64,000 nucleotides of DNA from CBDDCA01 sp965218205 (GCA_965218205.1 OZ244590.1:496001-560000), one strand, 5' to 3'; shown: positions 1-9,985, numbered from the stretch's first letter. Translations and numbers: made by a program. Notes: generated by a model not told the origin, from the letters alone.

Positions 1-920
1 TGAAATGAAAATTCTCTCATAGCGTTTGTGATAGTGCTATTTTTTATTATTTGTTTAATGGATTGTAATTTTTGTAATGCAAAGTGAGTAATGTACTCTT
101 TATTGTTGTGCACAGTGTTTTTTGCATGTAACATTTTTTCGGCAATAAAGTGTGCGCTTGCCGTTGGAGTTGGAACACTAGTATCGGCTACCAAGTCACA
201 GAGAGATGTGTCAATTTCATGTCCTATTGCAGTAATTATTGGTATTGGACAAGCATAGATGCTTCGTACTAACTGCTCATCAGAATACGCTAGTAAATCT
301 TCGGTAGAACCCCCTCCTCGAGTAATGATAAGCACATCAAACATATGCTTATTTGCCATTGCGTTGTGTAGTTGATGAATGATACTCTCTGCTGCACTGT
401 CTCCTTGAACGGCAGTATGAAAAAATACAATTTTAGGGGCTATTCCATGAGATGTAAAAGTTTTATAAATGTCTTGTATCGCAGCTCCTTTGCTGCTGGT
501 TAAAATACCTATGCAAGTAGGGAAAGAAGGGATATTTTTCTTATGTTTTTGTTCAAACATGCCTTCTGCATAGAGTTTTGCTTTTCTTTTTTCTAGCATA
601 GCAAGAATGCTTCCTATTCCTTGTTTTTGAATGTGAGTACAAATTATCTGACATTGCCCTCTTCCACTGTAAAATGAAATAGAGCCTTGTATTTGTATTT
701 GCATGCCATTTGCAGGAAAAAAAGAAGCGGACATATTACTTCCTTTGAACATTACTACTGCTACTTGGCTTGTTTCATCTTTTAAGGTGAAGTACCAGTG
801 CCCATTTTGTGATGCTGAAAAATTACTTATTTCCCCTTCAACTGAAATAGCTTGAGGAAATTTTGTAATCAAAGCTTCGCGTATTTGTTCGCTTAATTCA
901 CTTACACTCAGTACAGCCAT
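1..920 (-). CDS. xseA: Exodeoxyribonuclease VII large subunit, 3' end cut by window edge
   Basis: About 306 N-terminal residues are visible and no stop falls inside the window, so the C-terminus lies to the left. The N-terminal ~100 residues match the OB-fold domain (EGEISNF, HWYFTLKDE, YSGRGQCQII). The catalytic domain follows, with PTCIGILTSSKGAAIQD, the glycine-rich ITRGGGSTEDL and AIGHEIDTSLCDLVAD motifs. The family forms exonuclease VII with XseB and degrades single-stranded DNA in the cytoplasm during repair. The start at 920 gives MAVLSVSELSEQI, the usual family N-terminus. It is divergent from the gene at 981. Identification is firm. Confidence 0.95.
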   Translation of the reverse strand, partial: MAVLSVSELSEQIREALITKFPQAISVEGEISNFSASQNGHWYFTLKDETSQVAVVMFKGSNMSASFFPANGMQIQIQGSISFYSGRGQCQIICTHIQKQGIGSILAMLEKRKAKLYAEGMFEQKHKKNIPSFPTCIGILTSSKGAAIQDIYKTFTSHGIAPKIVFFHTAVQGDSAAESIIHQLHNAMANKHMFDVLIITRGGGSTEDLLAYSDEQLVRSIYACPIPIITAIGHEIDTSLCDLVADTSVPTPTASAHFIAEKMLHAKNTVHNNKEYITHFALQKLQSIKQIIKNSTITNAMREFSF

Positions 921-980
921 ATTCTTACTTTATTTGTTTTACAGTAATTATTCAAGCCATATATACCGATATTCTATGAG

Positions 981-2552
981 ATGAGTATACATTTAGTAGG
1001 AATACTCCATACAGACGCTAATTATGTTGATACTATCTTTAATGATGGGAGTAGTGCTCTCACACATACGGTAGATCTCTTTCATGATTTGTTACATACA
1101 AGTACAGAAAGGAGTATCAGCGGCTGTTCTATCATAGCCATTGAAGGCTCAAAGCCCATATCTCTTCCTCATTGGGTGAATAGTGTACATATTCCTAATA
1201 CATTGAGTGCTTTATTGGGAGCATTAAAGCATAGTATCAAAAACACGGCTGTCGATGAACATGGAGCTAAGGAGGATATGTCGGTACAACATATGCAATA
1301 CAATACGAGTTTTTGTATTACTTGTGTAGATAATGTATTTCAAGATAGTGCCATTTTCAAAAAAAACCTTGACGCTCATAATTATTTTAAGGCACATTAT
1401 ACATATACAGAAGGATACCCAAAAGGACTGAGCCCTGAATGTATATCTCTGGAAGGCATACATCTTATGGATGAAATACTTACACAGGACTCACCTTTAC
1501 AGCATGCTCCCGTACAAAGAAATAGTCTTTTTACTCTTTTAGAGAAACGTATACATGACTTTGATATACAAACAGAATTAGCTCCAGAAGATATGCGTTT
1601 GTATCGTCTTGAACTGAGTGCAAATTCAAAAAGGAACTATATTATAGCCAAACGCTTATGGGAATCTGGAATGCGTACTATTGATGATTTGCCAGATGTA
1701 TACAAACAGCACAGTGAGTTATTTATTGGACCTTCAAGTTTTTATTATATGCAGATAAGTAATTATAATGAAGCATGTATTTATTCTCCTTTTGTGGAAA
1801 CAAATAATGATACAGTATCATATATGGATATGGCATCATATGGTGATATTCTAAAGAAGTTATCAGAATATTCTCCACAAGCCACTCTTGCCTTAGGGTA
1901 TGCTGGTGAAGTAGCAGTGCATCCAGAGATTGGAAACATAGTATCTCTTGCTTCTGAAATGTTTGATACTGTATATGTGGAAACAAAAGGAAGAGATTGG
2001 AACATGCAAGAGCAATGGTGGAATGAGGCATGGGTGAAAAAATTGCAATGGATAATACAAATAGATAGTTTAGATGAACAGTTGTATGCTCAAATTCATA
2101 AAGATAAAACAAACACAAAGGTCTTTGAATTTTTACAGTTTCTTTCACAAAAGACAAGTAAAGATGCCATTTATTTACAAGCTACAAGAATGGATATAAA
2201 TGAGGAAGAAATAGCTCCTTTACATATGTTTTGTAAACGAGAAGGGTATCAATTAGTGGTACAAAAATACAATAGTTATTGTGGAGTGTTGGAAGAGAGA
2301 AAGGTAGTGGATCTAAGTCCTCATAACAGGTTTGCATGTCGTCATTTAGAGCGTGATATGCTTATTAGATTAAACGGGGATGTACAGTTATGTACCCAAG
2401 ACATATATAAAGAAACTGTTTTTGGAAATATTATCGTTGATAGTGTAAGTACTATTCAGAAAAAAAGAGAATTACTTTTTAGTGAGCAAGTAAAAGAAAA
2501 ATATAAGGAGATATGTAAAAATTGTGATGAATACTATACATTCAATGCCTAA
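981..2552 (+). CDS. spiro-SPASM family protein
   Basis: A 523-residue protein. The C-terminal ~75 residues look like a SPASM iron-sulfur domain: FACRHLERDMLIRLNGDVQLC, then further on CKNC close to the C-terminus. The arrangement matches the spirochaete-restricted spiro-SPASM family as I know it. No radical SAM CxxxCxxC motif is evident, so it is not a complete radical SAM maturase by sequence. The N-terminal part contains LSANSKRNYIIAKRL and a long region I cannot assign. The next gene, glycosyltransferase-like, overlaps its 3' end and is probably co-transcribed. The substrate is unknown. The ATG at 981 has only a weak ribosome site. Family call is good; function is open. Confidence 0.8.
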   Translation: MSIHLVGILHTDANYVDTIFNDGSSALTHTVDLFHDLLHTSTERSISGCSIIAIEGSKPISLPHWVNSVHIPNTLSALLGALKHSIKNTAVDEHGAKEDMSVQHMQYNTSFCITCVDNVFQDSAIFKKNLDAHNYFKAHYTYTEGYPKGLSPECISLEGIHLMDEILTQDSPLQHAPVQRNSLFTLLEKRIHDFDIQTELAPEDMRLYRLELSANSKRNYIIAKRLWESGMRTIDDLPDVYKQHSELFIGPSSFYYMQISNYNEACIYSPFVETNNDTVSYMDMASYGDILKKLSEYSPQATLALGYAGEVAVHPEIGNIVSLASEMFDTVYVETKGRDWNMQEQWWNEAWVKKLQWIIQIDSLDEQLYAQIHKDKTNTKVFEFLQFLSQKTSKDAIYLQATRMDINEEEIAPLHMFCKREGYQLVVQKYNSYCGVLEERKVVDLSPHNRFACRHLERDMLIRLNGDVQLCTQDIYKETVFGNIIVDSVSTIQKKRELLFSEQVKEKYKEICKNCDEYYTFNA

Positions 2553-3462
2553 AAAACGGAATTTTATAGATCCGGTATTTTATATAGCACAGGATGGGGT
2601 AAAGAATTCTGCTAAATCAATGCAGGTTCATATCCTATTGTTACATGATGTGAAAAATGTAGACCTAAATATAAGTGCCAGTATACAAACATATATGTCT
2701 TTTGGTACAAAAAATATTGTGGTAGCAAATTCGGATGGAACGCAGTTTGATAAGAATTTAGTCGATCAATTTCCTACAATACAATTTCTACATTTAGTGC
2801 AGGATGAATATGCAGAAGATACAAGCCCTATTGCTAATGTGATAAATAAAACATTTACCTCTTGCATGAGTGATAAAATATTTATTTCTTGGACTGATAT
2901 TGATCCCTACGGTATGTCAGTAAAGGCATTAGAACGAGATATTTTTAATTATTCTCTGTGTACAGTACCTGCTCTTGAGGATGAGACTGCACATCGTATT
3001 TTTTCGGTGTACACTCCTCAGTTGACTTTTAGTGGAATCAAAATAGCAAAAAATAATACTAACCCTCATTTTCCTTATACTTTGTTTCCTCATGATTTTA
3101 TAGGAATTTATAACCGTGAATATTTTTTAAGTATCGGAGGAATAGATAGTACTATACTAGATCCATGGGTACAGTTATTTGATTTTGGGCTACGTGGGTA
3201 TAAAAATAATTATAAGATAGAACTAAGTGCATATTATAGAGTAAGAAAAATCCCTAGTAAACGTGTCTCTTTTTCTCAAAAAAATAAATTAGAAATGTAC
3301 GGAATATGTATGCGAGAATCAATAGGTAACAAGCTGATAAACTTCTTAAAGTGTATATGTATTGATATACGATATTTTTTATCTGCGGTAAAGTTATTAT
3401 TTAAAAAACCGAGCAAACAACATCTTAAATTTAGAAATATAGTAAAAGAATTTTGGTATTGA
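2527..3462 (+). CDS. Glycosyltransferase-like protein paired with spiro-SPASM gene
   Basis: About 311 residues. The frame overlaps the spiro-SPASM gene by 26-29 bases; a GTG at 2524 and an ATG at 2527 are adjacent, and AAGGAG at 2505-2510 serves either. The segment YNREYFLSIGGIDSTILDPWVQLFDFGLR resembles the acceptor-side region of family 2 glycosyltransferases (xxxGGxD...W...DxxLR). SWTDIDPYGMS may be a degenerate DxD region. The C-terminal ~60 residues are basic with hydrophobic stretches, which may give peripheral membrane binding. The overlap suggests translational coupling, so a joint role with the SPASM protein in envelope sugar chemistry is inferred. The acceptor and donor are unknown. 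Confidence 0.65.
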   Translation: MNTIHSMPKKRNFIDPVFYIAQDGVKNSAKSMQVHILLLHDVKNVDLNISASIQTYMSFGTKNIVVANSDGTQFDKNLVDQFPTIQFLHLVQDEYAEDTSPIANVINKTFTSCMSDKIFISWTDIDPYGMSVKALERDIFNYSLCTVPALEDETAHRIFSVYTPQLTFSGIKIAKNNTNPHFPYTLFPHDFIGIYNREYFLSIGGIDSTILDPWVQLFDFGLRGYKNNYKIELSAYYRVRKIPSKRVSFSQKNKLEMYGICMRESIGNKLINFLKCICIDIRYFLSAVKLLFKKPSKQHLKFRNIVKEFWY

Positions 3463-3514
3463 GTATGGAAATAAATACATATTCTGTACTATAATAATAT
3501 TTTTCTATATTTCT

Positions 3515-6500
3515 GTGTATTTTTTTTTTTTTTTCTTTTTGTGGGCGATACAAAATGCACAAAAAAGTAGCAGTTCCTCATCAGGAGGAGGAGGGACACC
3601 AGTAACCCCTACACTTGCATCAGTGTCTAATGTGCAGATACAAGCAGCAAGCAATGACGGGACGCTCTCGTTACGCTGGCAAGCCCCAAGCGATGCTACA
3701 CATGTAGTCGTAACAGCTACCTCTACGACACCAGCACAAGTCATACAAGTGCGTGTTCCTGCAATAGAATATCGTGCATTGTTCCAACAAAACAGACCCT
3801 ACACACTCAGAGGCTTACATGCTACTACCGACTATACTGTAGAGATTGAAGCACAAAAGGACTCGGAAGTATCACCAAAAACAACCCGCTCTGTAACAAC
3901 ACTGAGTGATGAAACTGCACCACAAGACACCTTTACACAGGTAGCAGTAGAATCAGCAACAAATGGCATAAAACTAACATGGGACAAAGCATTACTCTCG
4001 TCAGGCAAAACAGACATAGCAGAAGCCACAATACAAGTGATAGAGAAAACTACAGGGGTAAAGACAGAAGTATCAGTACAAGATGTAACACAAGGAGAGG
4101 TGAGCATTGCTGTCCCCACCATAGACGGCATCAGCTATGATATAGTGGTAGTGTACAAAGATAGCAATGGTAACAAAAGCACGGCAAAGCAAGCACTCAG
4201 AGGCATAGTGCCATCAGCCCTCTCACAAACAGTAGCAGCACTGCCAGAGGCAAATCTTACAGTAACAGCAAACAATAAAGACAATAGCCCAGCCGATGAA
4301 AGCCTGCTTATCAAGTGGGGGAGCTTTACCTTTACTAACAAAAGCCTACAAGTACGAGTAACAGCAACCGCAACAAAGACAGTAGTAGCAGAAGAGACAA
4401 TAAGCAAAGATACCAGTGCAACCAATGTCAGCGGAGCAACTGCACAGGCAAAAGAATACGCTACTGTGTATGTCGCAAAAGATGGCATAGCACTCACAAC
4501 ACTCTACGGCACGCTTACTTACAAAGTAGAAGTGTATGTCTCTCAAAACGGAAAATACTCCACTGCAGTGTCAAAAGAACAAGCAACAACCGACAAAACA
4601 ACAAAGCCCGCGACCAATGTAAGTGCCGTAGGAGGAGCAATAAGCATAGTAGTAAGCTGGCAAGCCCCCGATGTACGAGATTACGCAGGAGTGACCATAA
4701 CAGCAACAGAAAAGGACAGCAAAACACCAGCAAAGACAGTAACAATAACAGACAGAGCAGTACGCAACACGCAAATAATAGGCCTCAAAGCTACTACCGA
4801 GTACACAGTGGCAGTACAATCGCAGGACTATGCAGGCAACAAAGGAACAGCAGAAAATGCCACAGTAAGTACCGTAGCAGATAGCACCGCCCCCGATGCA
4901 GTAACAAACATACAAGCAAGCTATCCCTTTGTATCAGCAACAAAAGTAGAAACACAGATAACATGGACAGAGCCCACAAGCAACAACAAAGACATAAAAG
5001 AGTACAGCGTAAGCATACAAGAGAAAGGCACAAGTACTGCAGTAGTCAACGAGAAAAAAATACCCTATCCCACAACATCGCTCTCTGTCGAAGAACTCAC
5101 ACAAGGCAAAACCTACACAGTAACAATACAAGCAATAGACTATGCAGAAAACAAAAGTAGCCAAGCAACACAAGACATAACAACACCCACCCCACTCACA
5201 GCACCCTCAGCAGAACTCTTTCAAAGCAAGCCCGCCCTCGTTACAACAACAGGAGCAATACAAATAAAAGCAACCTTTACGCAAGCACCGGGCATAGGAC
5301 GATACTATACCTTGCGTATGAAAGAAGGAGCTACCGTAATAGCAGAAAAAAGCATAACAAACCCAGCAACCACCATTAGCTTTGGTATAGCAGATGGCTT
5401 AGAAGTACCCAAGTACCAAGCAAATGCCAAGAACTATCGCTTTGATTTTTTACAGATAGCAAATAACAGAGTAAGCCCCGTAACCCCTCTCGCTGATGCA
5501 GTAGCAGTATACGATAGCACCTCGACAGCACCGCCAGATCCCAAAGATGCAACACTCTCCGTAGAGTCAGTAACATCAACAACCGCAACAGCAGTCTATA
5601 CATTTAGTGCAGGTACTATTACCAATGCCCACAAAGCACCCAATGGAAAACCACTCACACAAGTACAGATACAATACAAAGTATACATAGTAGCAGGAGA
5701 CCATAGCAAAAAGACACTAGACGCAATAAAAGCCCTTGCAGGAGTACAAACAAGAGAGCTAGCAGGAAACAGTGCAGAATTAAAAGCAACATTTATAGGA
5801 ACAAAGGGAGCAGAATATACCGCAGGAGTAGAAGCAATAAACAGCCTCAATCCCGCCTATAGCATAGGAACATCAGCAACAATAAAAACAGCAACACTTA
5901 CTGCTCCCCCAAACGCACCAAAAGTAACAACCTACACTACAAACAACGCAGTGGTATTTGCAGTGCCTGCCTCAGGAGGCAACAGCGGAAAAAAAGTTAT
6001 AACAGTACAGCTCAATGCCTCAAACATAGCGGGAGTGAGCAAAGCAAATGGCAATGCCCTTGAAGCAAGAGATCTTGCGTACTATGTGCTATACCTCAAG
6101 AAAGAAGATACCACTGGAAAGCCTGCCAGTGTATCAGCATTATGGGCAGTGGAAAAAAGCCAATCAAAAGTAGCAGTAAAAGTGGCAAAATACACAAAAG
6201 CAACAGGAACAACTCAAGACACAATATCCATAGCAATAGTAGACAGCACCAGTGGAAGCAATGCAGGAGCAACGCCCATAGAAACAGCAAAAGACTACTA
6301 CATAGGAGTGAGGATAGTAAACACAACAAGCCCCAATTACAATGAATCAACCAATCTCTTTCCAGCAGGCTTTTACACCGATGTAGCAGAAATAAAGGAA
6401 GTCTATACTTCCAAAGCAGTATCTCCAAATCAGTCATTACTGACAGGAAAGCTAGTAGTGTCACCGTCAACAAGCACAGCAGGAACAATAAAGCTAGTAC

Positions 6501-8542
6501 TCACGCAGTTAAGCACATTTACAGGAGCAAAAGACTACGATGGCACAAGCATAACAGCAAATGACAAGTTAGTATACACCGTATACGGCTTACAGAAAGA
6601 CACAACCCCTACAGTAGCAGAAGTACTTGCAGGCAGAAAGATAAACATAGGCAGTGTAAGTAGCAGAGTGTACACAGTACCAGCGCTTAGCAGTTTAGGC
6701 TTGTCTGCAGACACAGCACCAGTAGTAGCAATAAAAGGAGCGACAAAGTATCATTTTGTGGTAGAAGTAGCAGTAAAAACAGACCCAAGCAAAAAAGTAG
6801 TATCGACAGTGGCAACAGTAACAACCGCATCACAAGCGACAGCCCCCGCAGAAGTAAGCAACATACAAGTAGATGGAGTAGAAGGAGGCAATGCAACAGT
6901 ATCATGGACAGCCTCCAGCCTTACTGCAAGCCACAAAACAAACAAAGGAGACACTCTAGCAGTAGCACAAGTATCGTACAAGGTATACAAAGTAGCAAAA
7001 AGTGGTAGTGCAAAAAGCGTAACAGCAATAAAAAATGCAGACTCAAGCCCCACAACAGTAGCAGCAGGAACAACCAACAGCACTCTGACAGGATTGACAG
7101 TAGGCAACACTTACGAAATAGTAGTGCAAGCAGTAAACAGCACCGATCCCAACAAAGAGTCAACAGGAGTCCGCAAGGAGTTTGTAGCAAAAGAAGCCTA
7201 TGCAGCACCAGGAAAGCCCACCATACAAGCAAATGTACAAGGAGCTACCATAGTACTTACCATAACAGCCCCAACCGTAAAAGGAACAACAGCAGAGGGA
7301 ACTGATTTAAGAGATAATCAAATAGACTACAAAGTATACTATATAGCCTCAAATACAAGCATAAATGGAGCAACAGTAAAAACACGAGCACAAGCAGCAA
7401 GCGATGCACAAGTAGGAGCAGAAAAAGACGATGTGCCAACAGGAGCAACAAGCTATACAATACGCAACCTACGATTGAGTACAAAGTACTATATCACCGC
7501 AGTAGCAGTAAACAGCCTCAAAAAGACAAAGGTATCAGCAGAAGCAACAGCAGTCTCTGCCAGCACGCCAACAGTAGTGATAGGAAATGCCACAAAGGTT
7601 TCAACAACAGTAGGCTCAGCACCAACATCAGCACATACAACGAGAGTACTTACCAGCATTAGTCCTAGTGGACTATCATTTACCTGTGATGAAAGCACAA
7701 TAGATAACGACAACAGCACCCTCAAACAAGAAACAGGCCTAACAGTAACATTTGCAAAAAATACCAATACAGTAACAATAACAGGCACAGCAAATAAATC
7801 AAACATATATGATACTGCTATAACTGAGTATAACTATGGGGTAGTGCTGTGTACCATTACTTCGGGAGTCTATTCAGGAGGAAAAGTACTTGCAACTATC
7901 AATGTAGAGACAGGGCTGGTGAAACTCCCAAGCGAAGTAGCGAGCTATTACAGACCAACAACAAAGTCAGCACTCAAAGCTATTATCACTGCAGAAAAAA
8001 CAAGGCAAGATTCAGGAGGGAATAGTAACCCTAGCCCCAACCTCAACATGATAGATACCAGTGCTATTGATGATATGAGTGAATTATTCAAGGATGATAG
8101 TACTTTTAATGGAGACATAACACAGTGGAATACCAGCAATGTAGAGAATTTTTTCCGTATGTTTACGAGAGCAAAGGCTTTTAATCAAAATATAGGAGCT
8201 TGGGATACAAGTAAAACTACTGGTATGAACAATATGTTTCAAGAAGCTGCTGCTTTTAATCAAGATATATCGGGATGGGATATGAGCAATGTTACTCGTA
8301 TGTCTCTTATGTTTTATAAAGCAAGTACTTTTAATCAAGACATAGGAAATTGGAATGTAGGAAATGTTATTTTATCAAGTTCTTTATTTGAGGGTGCCAC
8401 TAATTTTGATCAAGATTTATCATCATGGAAATTGTGTAAAATTCCAATTAAAGCAGGAGAGATGTTTGTTGGTTCAGCTATGGCTGGCAAAACAGCACAG
8501 TACCCAAAGGTTGCTGGTAGTTCAGCATGTACCTCATCGTAG
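3515..8542 (+). CDS. Giant FnIII-repeat / DUF285 (BspA-like) surface protein, abnormal 5' end
   Basis: 1675 residues. After a Ser/Gly linker there are about eleven fibronectin type III-like repeats (residues ~30-1350; recurring T-x-Y-x-V and TTAPxAVTN joins). An unassigned segment follows, then at ~1500-1650 four or five DUF285 repeats of the form FNQDISGWDMSNVTRMSLMF. This suggests a surface adhesin or scaffold. The only start is GTG 3515, without a ribosome site, running straight through 15 T residues (3520-3534) to give a poly-Phe stretch. No lipobox cysteine is present, unlike the related lipoproteins in this window. The Ser/Gly linker resembles those that follow the lipobox cysteine in the genes at 39058 and 44732. 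The 5' end may be a slippage-controlled, decapitated or wrongly assembled form. The FnIII part is T-poor and A/C-rich; the DUF285 part is not. Confidence 0.8.
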   Translation: MYFFFFFFLWAIQNAQKSSSSSSGGGGTPVTPTLASVSNVQIQAASNDGTLSLRWQAPSDATHVVVTATSTTPAQVIQVRVPAIEYRALFQQNRPYTLRGLHATTDYTVEIEAQKDSEVSPKTTRSVTTLSDETAPQDTFTQVAVESATNGIKLTWDKALLSSGKTDIAEATIQVIEKTTGVKTEVSVQDVTQGEVSIAVPTIDGISYDIVVVYKDSNGNKSTAKQALRGIVPSALSQTVAALPEANLTVTANNKDNSPADESLLIKWGSFTFTNKSLQVRVTATATKTVVAEETISKDTSATNVSGATAQAKEYATVYVAKDGIALTTLYGTLTYKVEVYVSQNGKYSTAVSKEQATTDKTTKPATNVSAVGGAISIVVSWQAPDVRDYAGVTITATEKDSKTPAKTVTITDRAVRNTQIIGLKATTEYTVAVQSQDYAGNKGTAENATVSTVADSTAPDAVTNIQASYPFVSATKVETQITWTEPTSNNKDIKEYSVSIQEKGTSTAVVNEKKIPYPTTSLSVEELTQGKTYTVTIQAIDYAENKSSQATQDITTPTPLTAPSAELFQSKPALVTTTGAIQIKATFTQAPGIGRYYTLRMKEGATVIAEKSITNPATTISFGIADGLEVPKYQANAKNYRFDFLQIANNRVSPVTPLADAVAVYDSTSTAPPDPKDATLSVESVTSTTATAVYTFSAGTITNAHKAPNGKPLTQVQIQYKVYIVAGDHSKKTLDAIKALAGVQTRELAGNSAELKATFIGTKGAEYTAGVEAINSLNPAYSIGTSATIKTATLTAPPNAPKVTTYTTNNAVVFAVPASGGNSGKKVITVQLNASNIAGVSKANGNALEARDLAYYVLYLKKEDTTGKPASVSALWAVEKSQSKVAVKVAKYTKATGTTQDTISIAIVDSTSGSNAGATPIETAKDYYIGVRIVNTTSPNYNESTNLFPAGFYTDVAEIKEVYTSKAVSPNQSLLTGKLVVSPSTSTAGTIKLVLTQLSTFTGAKDYDGTSITANDKLVYTVYGLQKDTTPTVAEVLAGRKINIGSVSSRVYTVPALSSLGLSADTAPVVAIKGATKYHFVVEVAVKTDPSKKVVSTVATVTTASQATAPAEVSNIQVDGVEGGNATVSWTASSLTASHKTNKGDTLAVAQVSYKVYKVAKSGSAKSVTAIKNADSSPTTVAAGTTNSTLTGLTVGNTYEIVVQAVNSTDPNKESTGVRKEFVAKEAYAAPGKPTIQANVQGATIVLTITAPTVKGTTAEGTDLRDNQIDYKVYYIASNTSINGATVKTRAQAASDAQVGAEKDDVPTGATSYTIRNLRLSTKYYITAVAVNSLKKTKVSAEATAVSASTPTVVIGNATKVSTTVGSAPTSAHTTRVLTSISPSGLSFTCDESTIDNDNSTLKQETGLTVTFAKNTNTVTITGTANKSNIYDTAITEYNYGVVLCTITSGVYSGGKVLATINVETGLVKLPSEVASYYRPTTKSALKAIITAEKTRQDSGGNSNPSPNLNMIDTSAIDDMSELFKDDSTFNGDITQWNTSNVENFFRMFTRAKAFNQNIGAWDTSKTTGMNNMFQEAAAFNQDISGWDMSNVTRMSLMFYKASTFNQDIGNWNVGNVILSSSLFEGATNFDQDLSSWKLCKIPIKAGEMFVGSAMAGKTAQYPKVAGSSACTSS
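3520..3534 (+). repeat. Homopolymeric tract of 15 T
   Basis: Fifteen consecutive T residues lie at codons 2-7 of the giant FnIII gene. Tracts of this length are prone to replication slippage. Of the three frames leaving the tract, one stops within 12 codons and another within about 23 codons; only the annotated frame continues. The tract can therefore switch the reading frame if translation starts upstream or at GTG 3515. It is also a site where sequencing errors are common. Confidence 0.8.
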
Positions 8543-8643
8543 AGATAGTAGAGAGAAAAGAGAGTGCATGCTATATTGATTGGAGAAAATGGCATTTTGT
8601 AATTTTTCTTGTTTTTTATATTAACATATGGTAATATATAGGT

Positions 8644-9969
8644 ATGTCTTACCATGATAATAAGAAACATTTAGCAAAATGTCATTTTCAAACTCAGCAG
8701 TTACATGCAGGGCTTTTTCCACATAAGGATAGAAATGCCCGTGCAGTGCCTATTTATATGACAACATCATATGTATTTGATAGCACTGAACACGCAGCCA
8801 ATCTTTTTGAGCAGAAACAAGAAGGCTATACCTATTCGCGACAAAAAAACCCTACCACTGAGGTGTTTGAACAACGTATGGCAATGCTAGAAGGCGGTAC
8901 TGATGCTATTGCAACAAGTACTGGTATGTCTGCTCTCATGCTTGCGTTTACCGCAATAGCGGGGGTAGGGCATAATATTGTGTCTACATCACATTTGTAT
9001 GGTGGAACAACTATACAGCTAAAATATTCCCTTAAACGTTTTGGCATAGAAGGGCGTTTTGTTGATTCAACACAAGCAGAAGAATATGAAAAACATATAG
9101 ACGGTAATACTCGTTGTATTTTTATTGAAACACTTGGTAACCCTAATCTGAGTATACCAGATATAGAGGCTATTGCTACAGTATCAGCAAAGCATGGTAT
9201 TCCTCTGGTAATTGACAATACCTTTGGTGGAGGCGGGTATATTTGTCGACCCATTGATTGGGGAGCAAATGTAGTGGTACATTCTGCTACAAAATGGATA
9301 GGAGGGCATGGCACTGCATTGGCAGGGATAGTCATAGATGCTGGTAATTTTAATTGGAACAGCGATAAATTTCCTAATTTTTCAAAACCATCTCCTATGA
9401 ATAAAGATATAGTATTTTGGGATGAATACGGGCCTCATACAGGAAAAAATACTGTGCTTGTTAGCTTTTTACGCAGAGAAGCACTAAAACACTACGGCCC
9501 TTCACTCAGTCCATTTAATGCGTTTCTTATGCTATTAGGGCTTGAAACCCTATCTCTACGAATTGAAAAACATTGTGAAAATGCCTTAGAGTTAGCACAG
9601 TATTTAGAAACACATGAAAAAGTAGCATGGGTATCATATCCTGGACTACAATCTCATGCTTCATATGAAAGTGCAAAGAAATATTTTCGAAAAGGCTTGT
9701 TTGGAAGTATGCTTGCTTTTGGATTACAAGGAGGAGAAACTGCAGGAAAAAGCATGGTCGAAGCATTACAGCTTGCAAGCCATCTTGCCAATGTAGGCGA
9801 TGCAAAAACACTTGCCATACATCCTGCCTCTACTACTCACAATCAGTTAAGTAAAGACGAAATGAAAGCAACAGGCATTTCTCCCGAACTTATCAGAGTA
9901 TCTGTTGGCATTGAACATAGTGACGATATTATTGATGATTTTAAGCAAGCTCTAACACAAATCTCCTAG
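8644..9969 (+). CDS. metY: O-acetylhomoserine aminocarboxypropyltransferase (sulfhydrylase)
   Basis: 441 residues, the usual length for the MetY branch of Cys/Met-metabolism PLP enzymes. Visible motifs are HAGLFPHKD and PIYMTTSYVFDSTEHAA at the N-terminus, YSRQKNPTTEVFEQRMAMLE, and the PLP-binding lysine K217 in VHSATKWIGGHGTALAG. The enzyme makes homocysteine from O-acetylhomoserine and sulfide (or methionine from methanethiol) in the cytoplasm. No other methionine gene is adjacent. It ends 17 bases before the convergent phosphohexomutase gene. Identification is firm; the preferred sulfur donor cannot be read from sequence. Confidence 0.93.
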   Translation: MSYHDNKKHLAKCHFQTQQLHAGLFPHKDRNARAVPIYMTTSYVFDSTEHAANLFEQKQEGYTYSRQKNPTTEVFEQRMAMLEGGTDAIATSTGMSALMLAFTAIAGVGHNIVSTSHLYGGTTIQLKYSLKRFGIEGRFVDSTQAEEYEKHIDGNTRCIFIETLGNPNLSIPDIEAIATVSAKHGIPLVIDNTFGGGGYICRPIDWGANVVVHSATKWIGGHGTALAGIVIDAGNFNWNSDKFPNFSKPSPMNKDIVFWDEYGPHTGKNTVLVSFLRREALKHYGPSLSPFNAFLMLLGLETLSLRIEKHCENALELAQYLETHEKVAWVSYPGLQSHASYESAKKYFRKGLFGSMLAFGLQGGETAGKSMVEALQLASHLANVGDAKTLAIHPASTTHNQLSKDEMKATGISPELIRVSVGIEHSDDIIDDFKQALTQIS

Positions 9970-9985
9970 CAATAGCCTTGTTTGT

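Noticed and set aside
1224..2157. Antisense frames opposite the spiro-SPASM gene (79, 144 and 74 residues)
   Set aside because: No ribosome sites, no motifs, and fully covered by a well-supported gene.
4135..7806. Several antisense open frames of 70-130 residues, many Leu- or Cys-rich, opposite the FnIII gene
   Set aside because: They are shadows caused by the T-poor, repetitive coding strand; none has a ribosome site or family motif.
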